A stretch of 64,000 nt of DNA from positions 6,128,001 through 6,192,000 of the forward strand of contig CATNEN010000025.1 of assembly GCA_950097015.1 (NCBI GenBank), in the 5' to 3' direction. This stretch comes from Macrostomum hystrix. Its lineage: Eukaryota > Platyhelminthes > Macrostomidae. The stretch's first letter is position 1, and each line of letters begins with the position of its first letter. The notes beneath the pieces are model-generated. The model was not told the DNA's origin. It saw nothing but the letters and a program-made list of their open reading frames with translations, and ran no database searches. The translations under genes were made by a program, and so were the position numbers. Below are positions 1-11,865 of this stretch, piece by piece.

Positions 1-960
1 TTAGACTAGCCAAAAACCCCCCACCTGGCATTCAGCTTGAATCGCACACAGGTGCTTTCTCTTCGTATTAAGAGAATGCTGCAGTTTTTAGTACCTATTA
101 TAATTTGCGTCGAATTTATTCTCTAAATTGCTCACATTATGAGACACTGCTCGTGCGCGAAAAAGTAGAAAGGAAAATCGACGGACTCTCGCTAAATCTC
201 TCTTTCTCTCCAAGAGTCGTGCACCTGCGTAAGACAGGAAGCCTTACTGTCCTTATTGAAGCCTTGATAGTGATAAAGATCTATACATTAAGGAAAAAAA
301 TTAGCCATGTACGAGCCTCGTATATGCCAATCTCAAGCTGTGTCAACCTCAGCAGTGCTTAAATATATATTTAATTATTCACTTCACGACTATCTATCGA
401 ATATTCAATTCGATATAAATTATAAGTATGCTCGTTTTTTCTAGCAACTCATAGATTTGCTAAAACCATTACATGCATATGTAGCTTTTTGCGTTCTACC
501 CGTAGTTGAGAAAATCTCAATGTCTAGTAAATCTATCAGCAAATCACGGTGAACAAGTATAGCAGTCTCGTTGAAAAGCACTGTTCTATGGCCACGGTTG
601 AAGCACATTATACCATAACCTTTTTGCCCGGTGGGCAGAAAGTCTTGCCCGTTAATAGCCATAGACTAATTAATGCCCCGGCAATGCCCGGAAAAAAGGC
701 TTCGACCAATAGGAATGGCTTACTGAGGCAAAAAAATGTCTATGGCACAATAGTATATAATACCCATGCTTTTAGGGCGTTAATGGCGTTTTAGGGCGTT
801 AATAGGGCGTTAATCAGAGGTCCAGTCGAAAAATACCATAGACAATAAACGTTTTCAACTTGTCATTGGGAAAGGCAGGGAAAGAAAAGCCATAGACAAT
901 TAAAAGAATGTGTACGAGGATTACTGTTATATCATATTTCCCGATACTAAGCACAAATAA
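1..960. other. No gene recognised
   Basis: I see no supported gene. Short open frames on both strands are AT-rich and lack splice context. Positions 779-812 hold a small tandem of 'GGGCGTTAAT'-like words. Confidence 0.4.
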
Positions 961-965
961 TTGAG

Positions 966-1172
966 TCAATCAATCGTACTCAAAACCGAAGACCTTCGAC
1001 CGCCTGGCGCCTGCTGCATAATAATGGAGCTCTTTCTGGCGAACGACATGCTTGAAACTGACTTCTTTCGCGACAGACCTAACGTTGCCTCGCTCGTGGA
1101 CATTGTGCAACAGTTAGGAAGAGTTGAACCGCGTCCCCAGTTGAAATTTAATCGCTCCAATAAAAGTCGCTG
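966..1172 (-). CDS. Possible 3'-terminal exon, unknown protein
   Basis: On the minus strand a splice acceptor (TCCTATAG) ends at 1173. From 1172 an open frame of 68 codons runs to a stop at 966. The predicted peptide is Ser/Arg/Lys rich (for example LGLSRKKSVSSMSFARKSS) and starts QRLLLERLNFNWGRG. No domain is recognised. A competing open frame lies on the plus strand across the same bases (961-1341), so the strand is uncertain. If real, it could be the last exon of the minus-strand gene whose possible first exon is at 5190-5376, but I found no convincing middle exons. Confidence 0.2.
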   Translation of the reverse strand, partial: QRLLLERLNFNWGRGSTLPNCCTMSTSEATLGLSRKKSVSSMSFARKSSIIMQQAPGGRRSSVLSTID

Positions 1173-1319
1173 CTATAGGAGGCTAATATTGGACGATGGG
1201 GGCCTCTGTGGATTCCATACAGTTATTTATATTGTCAGCTGTGTTTCTTTAATCTACTTCCCCATGCATCCTTCCTCCTCTCTCCTCGTCCTGTCGCTCC
1301 TCTCTCCTTTCTCCCGTCC

Positions 1320-1333
1320 GTTGCCATGGTTAC
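1320..1333. promoter_or_regulatory. X-box-like palindrome (RFX site)
   Basis: GTTGCCATGGTTAC matches the RFX X-box pattern GTNRCC-spacer-RGYAAC with one mismatch in the second half-site. No clear gene start lies beside it, so function is uncertain. Confidence 0.25.
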
Positions 1334-1341
1334 AAAGCTAG

Positions 1342-2235
1342 GCAGCGGATCCCAGACCTCAGTATAGAGCGGCAGCCGACAGTAGAGAAAGGGAGTCATC
1401 CGCAAGGGTTTAATTGGATCTTTGCCCCTACTCACCTGCACAACTGCTCCCCGCGTCCCTCCACTCTCAGCTAACAGATGAGAAAACTCAAACTCATTTG
1501 AAACTTCTCAAATCTCTTCCCAATTGTATACTAAATCACAAAATCTAGTCGCCTACTCAAATCCCCACCAAATGCGGCATCGCATCAGGGGGTCCGGATT
1601 AAAGAAAATATTTAGCCGCTAATCCAAGCAAGGTGAGCTGCTTTCTTTGGATCAATAATTTAATATTGGCACTTACAATTTCAGTTTTTCTATTTACGCA
1701 CACATTCCACAGACTGCAGTGGGAAAATTCACTGTCACAATATTTTAAGTAATTAGTGAATTAGTAATTAGCAACGGCTTGTTTTAATAGAAACTTTACT
1801 GTAATACTGCTGGGTTATGACCAAGCTCATGGCTGTATTGGGTTTATGGACATGACCTCATACAAGCGGGGTGTCTGTTTTCTGCAGCTAAAAGTACTTC
1901 TATACCTTTAAACAGCTGATACATCCTCACATACATGTCGTCCGTGTTTTCCCTGGCACAGTGTAACGGAGCAAGCGTTTCTGCATTTACTTGAATATTA
2001 AAAGCTATCAACTTAACACTGCATTCCACTACTTTGATAAGTTTATCCTTCATTCCTCATTTGGCTTCCGATTTGCATCAATTTAGCTCTCATTCATGCT
2101 TAGCAACAAAAGTACATATGAAATTTTTTATCTCCCACAGCCGATCAGAAGTATACATTTTCTAAACTAGCTATCAGTTTATGAAACCATATTTTTGTAA
2201 TTCCAATACCAATTCGAATCCTTAATCCAATTTGC
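1342..2235. other. No gene recognised
   Basis: The stretch is mostly AT-rich with no supported gene. A 69-codon minus-strand open frame at 1844-2053 has protein-like composition and a possible donor after codon 49. It is preceded by a stop and has no clear acceptor, so it is not called. Confidence 0.35.
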
Positions 2236-2470
2236 AACGATCTCTATTGATACTGAATATTAATCCCAATCCCAATCTGATCCCAATCCTAATCTCGATC
2301 CCAATCCCGACCCCAATCCCGATCCCGATCCCGATCCCGATATCAATCACAATCCAAATCCCAATCCCGATCGCGATCCCAATCCCGATCCCAATCCCAA
2401 TCCTGATCCCAATCCCGATCCCGCGATCAATCCTAATCCCAATCCCGATCCCGAGCCCTTCTCAAATCGC
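2236..2470. repeat. Hexanucleotide array (GATCCC/AATCCC)
   Basis: About 39 tandem copies of a 6-bp unit alternating GATCCC and AATCCC. The open frame across it (Pro-Ile repeats) is a by-product of the 3n period. Confidence 0.9.
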
Positions 2471-2670
2471 AATTTTAACGATTCCAATCCAATCAAGATT
2501 TTAATCCTGATTGTAACTTCTATTTAGATTTAGAAACAAATTTTAACCCGAATTTTAATCCTAATGCTTAAAATTTGATCCCAATCTCAAACTGAATGTT
2601 GATCCCCAAATGGAACTTATCTGACTGGGTTTCTTCTTAACACGAGTTAAGAATCAGATTTCCGAATCCA

Positions 2671-2997
2671 TTAGGGGCTTGTTGACTGGTGGTTTGAGGT
2701 CCAACTCAAGACTCAGACGTCGGGGGTTAGACTCCAAACTTCCCTGCAACAATTTGTGTCCGCAAGCAAGACGATGAGGAGTTGGCTGTTCAGCAGAACG
2801 TCATAAATTATTTTCATGAGATTCGAACTCCGGACCTCTTGTTTAAAGAATCCCGGGTTTCGGCCCCAATATGCTACAGTTTGTTCAACTTAAAAATGTC
2901 CCAAAATAGTCGCTTTGATCCCAAATAAATTTAGGCCTCAATTCAGGATTCGAACTCGCGGCCATCTTCCCACTTTTGTCTTACCTCGCCTAGTCGA
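2671..2997. mobile_element. Cluster of degraded tRNA-derived SINE fragments
   Basis: At 2671-2790 (+) a box-B-like GGGGGTTAGACTCC is followed by AATTTGTGTCCGCAAGCAAG, the same tail seen in the copies at 20171 and 32155. On the minus strand two more tRNA-like heads occur, with box B words AGTTCGAATCTC (near 2820) and GAGTTCGAATCC (near 2950). Each has a box-A-like word about 35 to 50 bases away. These are decayed, nested insertions rather than tRNA genes. Confidence 0.6.
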
Positions 2998-3419
2998 AGT
3001 CTGGGTAGAGGAACGGGATCTGAAGCCGCCTTTCGCAGGTCCCAGGGTCTGCGAGACCAGAAACCAGCCGCCCGAGCGACCGCGACGATCTCTATGGGCG
3101 GCGTCTCTTGTTGCCATGGAGACTAAGAGTCTATACTCGTATTCTCGTAACTTGCTACAGTGACTTCTTCTTTCGAAAAGAATATTAAATAGTTGAAAAG
3201 TTGGCCCGAAACCCGCCTAAAACCGCTGCTCACTTAGACCCTTATCTTATCCAAACAACATAGTACTCATGTTTGCCCAGCTGGGAAACAAATACATGTA
3301 AAGAGTTCTTTCAAACAACTTAAACACCAGTTTAGATATCTAACTGCTAGCTATGGATGCAATCTGGACTGAATTTTTATTTCTAGATTTGCATTTCCCG
3401 GTTTTCAGACGCCCAGGTC

Positions 3420-5155
3420 CTTATTTATCACCCGATCGGCGATTTCCCTATTTGTTGATTTCCCCATTCCTCTCCATTTCCCGATTCATTCATTTCCCTT
3501 TTTCGTCTATGCCCTATTCGACGATTTCACTTTTTCGTGCATTTCCGCTAAATTGTCTATTTCGCTATTAATCGATTTCCCAATTCGTCGATTTCCATAT
3601 GCATTGATTTTCCTTTTTTTCGTTGATTTCCCCTTATTCGTCGATTTCCCCTTATTCGTCGATTTCCCCTTATTCGTCGATTTCCCCTTATTCGTCGATT
3701 TCCCCTTATTCGTCGATTTCCCCTTATTCGTCGATTTCCTAATTATTAGATTTCCCAATTCCTATATTTACCTATTCGTCTATTTCCCTTTATTCGTCGA
3801 TATCCCTATTCGTCGATTTCCCAATTCGCCGATTTCCCTTTTTTCATCGATTTTCCTATTAGTCGATATCCCTGTTCATCCATATCCTTATTCGTCGATT
3901 TCCCCTTATTCGTCGATTTCCCCTTATTCGTCGATTTCCCTTATTCGTTGATTTCCCCTTATTCGTCGATTTCCCCTTATTCGTCGATTTCCCCTTATTC
4001 GTCGATTTCCCCTTATTCGTCGATTTCCCCTTATTCGTCGATTTCCCCTTATTCGTCGATTTCCCCTTATTCGTCGATTTCCCCTTATTCGTCGATTTCC
4101 CCTTATTCGTCGATTTCCCCTTATTCGTCGATTTCCCCTTATTCGTCGATTTCCCCTTATTCGTCGATTTCCCCTTATTCGTCGATGTCCCTTATTCGTC
4201 GATATCCCCTTATTCGTCGATTTCCCCTTATTCGTCGATTTCCCCTTATTCGTCGATTTCCCCTTATTCGTCGATTTCCCCTTATTCGTCGATGTCCCTT
4301 ATTCGTCGATTTCTCCCTTATTCGTCGATTTCCCCTTATTCGTCGATTTCCCCTTATTCGTCGATTTCCCCTTATTCGTCGATGTCCCTTATTCGTCGAT
4401 ATCCCCTTATTCGTCGATTTCCCCTTATTCGTCGATTTCCCCTTATTCGTCGATTTCCCCTTATTCGTCGATTTCCCCTTATTCGTCGATTTCCCCTTAT
4501 TCGTCGATTTCCCCTTATTCGTCGATTTCCCCTTATTCGTCGATTTCCCCTTATTCGTCGATTTCCCCTTATTCGTCGATTTCCCCTTATTCGTCGATTT
4601 CCCCTTATTCGTCGATTTCCCCTTATTCGTCGATTTCCCCTTATTCGTCGATTTCCCCTTATTCGTCGATTTCCCCTTATTCGTCGATTTCCCCTTATTC
4701 GTCGATTTCCCCTTATTCATCGATTTCCTAATTATTCGATTTCCCAATTCCTATATTTACCTATTCGTCTATTTCCCTTTATTCGTCGATATCCCTATTC
4801 GTCGATTTCCCAATTCGCCGATTTCCCTTTTTTCATCGATTTTCCTATTAGTCGATATCCCTGTTCGTCCATATCCTTATTCGTTGATTTCCCAATTCTT
4901 CGATTTCCCAATTCTTCGATTTCCTAATTCTTCGATTTCCCAATTCCTATATTTACCTATTCGTCTATTTCCCTATTCGTCGATATCCCTATTCGTCGAT
5001 ATCCCTATTCGTCGATATCCCTATTCGTCGATTTCCCAATTCGTCGATTTCCCTTTTTTCATCGATTTCCCTATTAGTCGATATCCCTGTTCATCCATAT
5101 CCTTATTCGTTGATTTTCTAATCCTGTAATTAATTTTCTAATTCGTCAATTTCCC
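3420..5155. repeat. 18-bp minisatellite with higher-order structure
   Basis: The core unit is TTCGTCGATTTCCCCTTA. Near-perfect blocks lie at about 3610-3740 and 3895-4715. A diverged cassette of about 165 bp, with the landmarks CCAATTCCTATATTTACC and TTAGTCGATATCCCTGTTC, follows the first block (about 3735-3895), recurs at about 4720-4885 and again in altered form at about 4920-5110. Long open frames on both strands (FVDFPL and NKGKST repeats) arise from the 18-bp period and are not genes. Confidence 0.95.
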
Positions 5156-5189
5156 TAAAATATGTCTTACGTTTGTCATTAGTGATTAC

Positions 5190-5376
5190 CTGCCACTTTG
5201 ACTTGTCGACGCATTCGAATTGCGGACACCAGGCCGGTGGAAACTCGACTAAAGTTGCCGCTGCTGCCGCCGCTGCCCGCACTTTTAATAGGGCCGACGG
5301 CTGCGCCGGCGCTTCTAGGATGCGCTGACTTCCGCGACTGCTGATTTTGCTGCTGCTTTTGGTTCGGCTTGGGCAT
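5190..5376 (-). CDS. Possible first coding exon, unknown protein
   Basis: Minus-strand ATG at 5376 opens a 62-codon stretch ending at a donor CAG|GTAATC (exon end 5190, phase 1). The peptide starts MPKPNQKQQQNQQSRKS and ends RVSTGLVSAIRMRRQVKVAG. It is Gln/Ser/Gly rich then basic, and GC-rich compared with its surroundings, as the proven exons of this window are. The satellite at 3420-5155 would be its first intron. No downstream exon could be joined with confidence. An X-box-like site lies 319 bases upstream at 5695. Confidence 0.35.
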
Positions 5377-7980
5377 TCCGATATTTAAACTGATTCAGTC
5401 CTATGGATTTCGCTAATGGCAATCCTAATTTTCTGGTTCTGTCTTGTTGCAACAAAAAACTTTTATAGCTAATTGTCAGTGAGCCAAGGGCAAGAAATAT
5501 GAAAGCAAGGAAAAATTTGAGTCGCTGCTATTGTAGAATTGAGACAATGAATTTCCCCCCTTAGAGGGATCTGGGAACAGAACGATGGCTATCCCCGAAT
5601 CCTTTCAACTGCATTCATTCATATCACTCGCTCTTTCCTATTTCCAAATTTTTCTCTCCCTCTTACACAACCCTATTGACTTCGCGGGCAATTCGTTGTC
5701 ATGGCAACCAAAGATCTGAAGCAGTTTCCACACGCGGGATGGGATGCGGGGAAATGAAAGTTGGCGCTTAACAGAAATGCTTTTCACCCAGCTGTGGTTG
5801 AGTGTTTTGCAGCTGTTTGTCCTTTTATCCTGACTGCATCAATCGGATCCCATTTCGCTTTCGCTTATGGAGAAAGACCGAGCGATACCATTTTCTTGTC
5901 AAAGAGTCTCAACAGAAATCTACCCGAAAAGTTTTACAAGAAACATACCAGAGACTCAGAAAATCCGATAAAGTAACAATGTTCAACTCCAACAAGAAAT
6001 CGTTTTCGAAGTGAATTTTTTGTTACTAGCCCGTAGATATTATTATTATAGCCAAATACTATTATATCTACTGCAAGTAGTTTGTGGCAAGTACTTGGCA
6101 CCCAAAGTTGCAATATTAAGCAGAGCTACAGAACTGCACCAGCGTTGTGCTGGAGGTGCAGAAATCAGAGGCGTATAGGCAGGGGGTTCAATGTGTCATC
6201 AGCTCCCCCAGACGGCAGATTTTTTGGCCTGATGCTGCTGCAGGTTTTTTGCATTGGCTTGCATGTAAATTATCACCTGTTGCATGCTTATGGTCGACTA
6301 GTGGCTAAGTTGACTTAATCCTCCCAAATAATCCTGACCACGCCACAGGCAGACATATTTTTCTTGCTTAGAATTTTAAAATTTAGCTAGCCTTAGGGTA
6401 TTTAGTATATTGTGATATACTTTTCGGAATTCGCAATTTTATCCAAAAACAGCTGGTTTACAAAAGAACGAAAAACTCATTTTAAAGTTTATCAGAAGAG
6501 TGAATTGAAACATTAGCCTATGAGTGCATACTTTAAACTTTAGGAGAACTGAAAAGCTACCAGAACGCGCTAAGAATTCATATAGTTATCATGGTAAGTG
6601 AAGCACGACGAGATATGAGACATTGAGATATGTCTCTTATCTATTGTGCGCTAAAATCAATAATCTTCTTGTAGTTTAAGACATATTTAAAACTCATATG
6701 GACATGCACTTATATACTAGGCCTACTTTGGCTTGCAAGGAAGATGGATAACAATTAGACTTTGGGATCTAATTAATTACATTATGAAAGCTACGAGTAA
6801 ATATTTTACTTTCCGCATAAAAAACACGAACAGTTTATTGATGTCAGAAGCATTCATTCATTTTAATATTAGGATTAAAAAGAATAATATGAACCTAAAA
6901 TTAAAAAAATGTAGCCTTAATTAAGAAAAAATATCCATTTCTACGTCCGCTACATATCTTGCACAGCATATCTGACCACTACTCTACTCTACTCCTTGTG
7001 GTCCTTGATTATACCATCACCGTCACCATGATGGACTCGGAAGTGATAATTGATAAGTGGCAGGCCACGATCAAAAAGTATTAAAAATGAAATCTTACTT
7101 TTGTCCGGCATTTTCGAAGCTTAATTAACTTTGCGTATAATAACCAGAGTACAACTCCGCAACTATGTCTCACTGTTGATTTATTAAATTGTCTCTTTGC
7201 GAATGCAGTAGAATTTATTCCTTAAGAAATGTGTATTTTAAAATTTCGTGGTTTCTATTGAAGCTCGCAATAGCTATTACAAATAAAAAAAGTAAATATT
7301 AAAGTGTATTTTCTGAGTTATTCGAAATAATTATTTTAGCAATACACGTTAAAACTAGATTAAACAAAACGTTTTTGTTTTAAATATTAGTATTTAACTC
7401 CGGGGAACTTGAGTGACGCGATGCGTTTTGATAAATTGTATTTATTGCGCTATCGAGATGTGCGGATAAAGTTTTTTTTGTTTACTTAATTCAATAAAAG
7501 TTGTGCAGTATTTTTAGGACATCTTAATTAATGTCCGTGAATTATAGCATTGCAGCATTTATATATAATTGTTTCTATGTATCGTTTTACATATCCTCCT
7601 TTTAGTTTTGGCAGCGATTACTGCCTCTACTCGATCGGAAGGTTAAAGTTTTCCTAGATATATCACCCTATATCGGCTATATGTCGGGACTCCAATGTCG
7701 GGTAAAACGTCACGATAGGCGTAGCTAGCTACCTAAAAAATTATCGTTTTTTTGGTAGGCCAGGACTACAGATAGAGTACAGTACAAGTATTACTAGTAT
7801 TGCGCCTGTGTGTTCTGGGTCTACCCAAATTATATTATACACAGAGTTTAGTAGCTAATTAGCTATATCAGTTTAGAACATATTCTGGCTACCAAACTTT
7901 TACTATTATTAGTTAGCTAATGGGCCTAGTAGCTTGACAGACATTATTATTTTATAGTTTCTAATTTTAGTTACTTGTCC
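5377..7980. other. Intergenic, no gene recognised
   Basis: AT-rich DNA without a supported gene. The only notable site is the X-box-like word at 5695-5708. Short open frames at 5761-6014 and 6082-6318 overlap in different frames and show no family resemblance. Confidence 0.4.
5695..5708 (-). promoter_or_regulatory. X-box-like RFX site
   Basis: GTTGTCATGGCAAC fits the X-box form with one mismatch in the first half-site and a perfect second half-site GGCAAC. It lies upstream of the candidate minus-strand first exon at 5376. RFX factors regulate ciliary genes in animals; the link here is inference. Confidence 0.3.
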
Positions 7981-7988
7981 ATTTAAGC

Positions 7989-8470
7989 CAGGGGTAGGCA
8001 AACTTATTTGCTGGCGGGCCAAAGAAAGAACCTAAAAGACGACAGCGGGCCGCATTGACTGTATAAATATGAGATAGGGGAGAGATAAGACATGGGAGAG
8101 ATTAGACACGGGAGAGATAAGACAGGGAGAGATTAGACACGGGAGAGATAAGACAGGGGAGAGATTAGACACGGGAGAGATAAGACAGGGGAGAGATTGG
8201 ACATGGGAGAGATAAGACAGGGGAGAGATTAGACACGGGAGAGATATAACAGGGGAGAGATTAGACACAGGAGAGATTCGACACGGGAGAGATAAGACAC
8301 GAGAGCGATGAGACATGGGAGAGATTCAACACGAGAGCGATGAGACACAGGAGAGATTAGACACGGGAGAGATTAAACAGGACACTGTAGATGTCAGAAG
8401 GGGCAATGGGCCGGATTTGGGAGCTTCAAGGGCCGCATCTGGCTCGCGGGCCGGAGTTTGCCGACCCCTG
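7989..8470. mobile_element. Non-autonomous hAT transposon (MITE)
   Basis: The element is 482 bp. Its ends are CAGGGGTAGGCAAACT (7989-8004) and AGTTTGCCGACCCCTG (8455-8470), inverted repeats agreeing at 15 of 16 positions. Flanks 7981-7988 and 8471-8478 are both ATTTAAGC, a perfect 8-bp target duplication as expected for hAT transposases. Subterminal GC-rich words (GGCGGGCC, GGGCCGCAT, CGCGGGCCGG) resemble hAT/Charlie-type termini. There is no transposase. The interior, about 8070-8385, is a minisatellite of 16-17 bp units (GGGAGAGATTAGACAC and variants). The perfect duplication suggests a fairly recent insertion. Confidence 0.92.
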
Positions 8471-8478
8471 ATTTAAGC

Positions 8479-9498
8479 CAATGTCGAAAATAAAAATGGC
8501 CTAGCTTAAATGACAAATATTCAACTCAGCAGGTTTGTTGACCTTTGATATCTGTTGGTACCAGACTAGTATCTGAAATGCTTTAATTACTTTTGTGCTT
8601 ATATATATTTCACTTGACTTAGCTAGGTCTACTATGGAAATCTGTCATTAGGCCTAACTACTAAATAGGCCTTACACAGGCATAGAGTATAGACTATAAA
8701 TAGATTTTATACTATACATGATGTAAAAAACAAATGTTTTTATATTGCTATCTAATATATCTTGCATAAAAAATAATCCAAGAAAATCATGAAACTTTTT
8801 TGACAAAAAATGGAATTTAATTATTCTAGGGCCTAGCTCTAAAATAAATGCTCCTTTTATATCGTTTTAGCAGAAGCATTGAAGCTATGCAAACTCCAAA
8901 AGTTTATTCTATCTAAATTCAATATTTGTTTTAATGCAAACAAAATATATTAATTATTAAAATATTTACTATAGCTAAGGTCTAATTCCTAGGTTTTTAT
9001 TGAGTATATTTGTGAGATATAGTTTTATAGTCTCCAGGTTGATTTTTAATGAGTTCCTCTGTAGCTTTAGTTAACTATAGCCTGCTACACTGGAAGGTAG
9101 ATATGGGTTTATTAATTTACTACAGAAAAAAACAGTAGAAATAGGTTTCATGATTGAAAGTCTTCTATGTCCCTATAGTTTTATTTGTTCAATTGATTTT
9201 GATAATTGATAGCAGTTGGAATTGGATTTTTTGCAGATCTATACATTTTAAAGACTAGTGAGTTGGTACTAGATAAGTTTTACTTATGTGTTTAGCAGCC
9301 AAAAAGGCATATGTTTCACATTCAAATGTACATGTTTCACTGGTTGATCTATGTACTAAAAGGCACAACTTGTGCTGAAATTTCTTTCCTAGTTAGAAGC
9401 AAGGCAGTAGAAAGCTTGTTCTAACTCTAAAGGTTTGGATTTTTTAACTTCTAGCCTTGAATTTTACAATTTCTTGTTCATGCTTTGTTTTATTTCAG
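8479..9498. other. Intergenic, no gene recognised
   Basis: Strongly AT-rich. The last 20 bases (TTGTTTTATTTCAG ending 9498) form a good 3' splice site for the ORF at 9526. Confidence 0.45.
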
Positions 9499-9525
9499 TC
9501 AGCAGTCAGGCAGTGCAGTGGCATT

Positions 9526-10257
9526 ATGGCTGGCGCTAAGATCAGAGCCTGTTCCCCCTTATCTAACAACTGCTTATCCTATACTCAATGCCAGCCAGCC
9601 ATGCCTAATCTTGCATCGTCTGTGTGCCAGGAGTCCTGGCCAGCACCAATCGTGGCCCAGCCTGTGACGTTTCGGCACCATGGCGTCAATGGCGACACCA
9701 TTGAAACTTCTGCTGCGCGTCGCCGAACACTCTGCGGCGGCGAGCTGTGCCGTCTGCTGCCGGCTATTGACGAAATTTCTTCGCCATCATCAACCACTTC
9801 TATGGCTTCCTCCTCAACTGTTGTTGCTGCTACAGCCCCGCAGTCTTCTGCTTCTGCGCCATCCACTTTGCAGCAGCGTCGGCGACGTCAGCGCCAACCG
9901 CCCGAGGAGCTGCTGCAGCAGCAGCGTCAGCATCGCAGGCTGAGCCTACCCGCCCTCGGCCTACTGGACAGTGTTCCCGAACTGCCCGAAGTGATCCAAC
10001 CGGAATCGGCTGCTCCTACTCAGCTGCCATTGGAGAAGCATTTCCAGCAGCAGTTGCTTTTAATGCAAAAGAGAACAGCCAGGACGCCGCCAGCGCAGCG
10101 TAGGTTAACTCCGCCTAGCGACAGGAATGGTCGGCGTTTGTTGATTCTCTGTCCTATTCCCGAGGCGGAAGCCGCCGCCGCTGCTGCCGCCGCCGCAGCC
10201 GCCGCCGCTGCTGCCGCCTCTCCTACATGTTTGTCGCCCGAGTCGGGTCACTTTTAG
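9526..10257 (+). CDS. Orphan low-complexity protein, 243 aa
   Basis: The ATG at 9526 lies 27 bases after a strong acceptor (TTTTATTTCAG, ending 9498), and the frame runs to TAG at 10255. No family is recognised. Visible features: an early Cys-containing segment (residues 1-70), a Ser/Thr/Ala stretch (about 85-115), a Gln/Arg-rich region with RRRRQRQ (about 118-140), a possible basophilic kinase site QHRRLSLPALGL (about 140), QKRTARTPPAQRRLTPP (about 195-211), and a run of about 18 Ala near the C terminus coded by mixed GCC/GCT/GCA codons. The high GC and mixed codons inside AT-rich DNA argue for real coding. The acceptor could belong to an internal exon, in which case the true start is upstream; the frame stays open through the acceptor. 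Confidence 0.55.
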   Translation: MAGAKIRACSPLSNNCLSYTQCQPAMPNLASSVCQESWPAPIVAQPVTFRHHGVNGDTIETSAARRRTLCGGELCRLLPAIDEISSPSSTTSMASSSTVVAATAPQSSASAPSTLQQRRRRQRQPPEELLQQQRQHRRLSLPALGLLDSVPELPEVIQPESAAPTQLPLEKHFQQQLLLMQKRTARTPPAQRRLTPPSDRNGRRLLILCPIPEAEAAAAAAAAAAAAAAAASPTCLSPESGHF

Positions 10258-11440
10258 ACAAAGGAAGCACTTGACAGTTTAAATCGGCATCGAATCTTAT
10301 TTTTTTAAATGGTCTAGTAAATGGCGATAGTACTTTTCTTTCAGTCAATTATAGCTGTTGGCTATTTTACTAAACTTTATATGAGTGCTGAATTTATTAT
10401 TAATTCATAACTCAATATGCACTGCACCCTGACATGTTTGCTTATTTGTTTCTATCTAGATAAACGCTTTATTATTACTATCAGTAGGGATATTGCACGC
10501 AGCTAATTTTTCACCTGGGACCTATTTCACCCCAAATTTCAATATTTATTACCTAATTTCAACATGCAAAATGCTTAAAGTCTGATCACAATACTAGTAG
10601 TATTAGACTATATATGCTGTTGCATGATTATAAGCATATTTGAATTGTTTTGAAGTGCTTGAAATCTCTATTTTTAAGCGTGTTATTTAATAACTAAATA
10701 TTATTTTGTTCATTCCATTGACTTTCTTTCAGAATTCAATTTTTCATGCAGAAACTATTTAGATTTTTGTTTCACTACTAAAAATATTAAATCTTTGTAT
10801 TTCCACTCTTGTTCTGCTCTGAGCACTGTTTATTGTGATGTTTTAAAGCTAAACGATAGCTTTGAAGATCGAGATAGATGAGGCACTGTTTAGGAATGAT
10901 GCCTTGCTATCTGAATTCTTTGTTAAGCTTTTATTTAGAAATGCTTTAATGTCATCGGCTATATGTGTATATATAGTCTTTCTGTATAGTCTAAAAGTTA
11001 TTTGCTTCCGCGTTTTATATTTGCGAAGTGTGAAAATTAGTCACGTATAGTATGTTGTATAGTTGTATTTGTATTACCACAAGCCTCAAAGGCTTGACAG
11101 GTAAAGTTGGTTTATCATTTTGATGTCTGTTAACTACTGAATAAACTATTTTATATGTATTTTTGCAGTAAAGTTTTGTAGTCGCATCTGCAAACAACAT
11201 CTCACTCTCTCTCTCTCTGAAAGCACTTTTTACCTTTCTCGTTTTTCCTGCTTTCGCTTTATATCCTTGCGCATAATCGGATGTTGCTACTTTGAGTAGC
11301 ATTACATTTTTTCGTAATAAATTAGTCGAATTCACGAAAAACTCGCATTAATATTACTAATGTGCTAACAACTACATTTTACCAATCCATATTTATCGCA
11401 AAGCATTCAAATTGACTAATTACTAAATAAAATTTCCTCT
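10258..11440. other. Intergenic, no gene recognised
   Basis: AT-rich, probably 3' UTR of the 9526 ORF followed by spacer. There is a short (TC)n run at 11203-11218. No gene or array seen. Confidence 0.4.
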
Positions 11441-11765
11441 AAGTGTAAATGTCGAACAACACCCCTCCAAATGTACACTTGCCAAACAGCACCCCCTCCA
11501 AATGTACACTTGCCGAACAACACCCCTCCAAATGTATATTAGCCAAACAGCACCCCGCTCCAAATGTACATTTGCCGAACAACACCCCTCCAAATGTATA
11601 TTAGCCAAACACCACCCCGCTCCAAATGTACACTTGCGGAACATCATCCCCCTCCAAATGTACACTTGCCGAACAACATCCCCCTCCATATGTACACTTG
11701 CCGAACATCATTCCCCTCCAAATGTACACTCACAGACCAGCATCACCCATCTCGTTTACGCTAAG
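11441..11765. repeat. About 31-bp minisatellite
   Basis: About ten units built on CAAATGTACACTTGCCGAAC followed by a C-rich spacer (ACACCCCTC and variants). It decays rightward to about 11860. Confidence 0.85.
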
Positions 11766-11865
11766 GGAACAAAACCCCGTATCAATGTATACTTACGGGC
11801 AACACCCCATCCCAATGTTAACTCATTTATTTATGTACACCCCTCCCAAGGACAATGCTTTACAG

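Noticed and set aside
2985-3117. Minus-strand first-exon candidate starting MATRDAAHRDRRGRSG with donor CGAG|GTAAGA
   Set aside because: The donor falls in the box-A-like part of a tRNA-derived SINE head (box B GAGTTCGAATCC near 2950), so the signal is better explained by the mobile element.
3948-5129. A 393-codon open frame of FVDFPL/SSISPY repeats, and the opposite-strand NKGKST frame
   Set aside because: Both are produced by the stop-free 18-bp satellite; starts and ends coincide with array limits and there is no unique coding sequence.
7027-7084. Short ORF with good start context (MMDSEVIIDKWQATIKKY)
   Set aside because: Only 18 codons with no splice sites, family resemblance or repeat of the pattern elsewhere; it could be chance.
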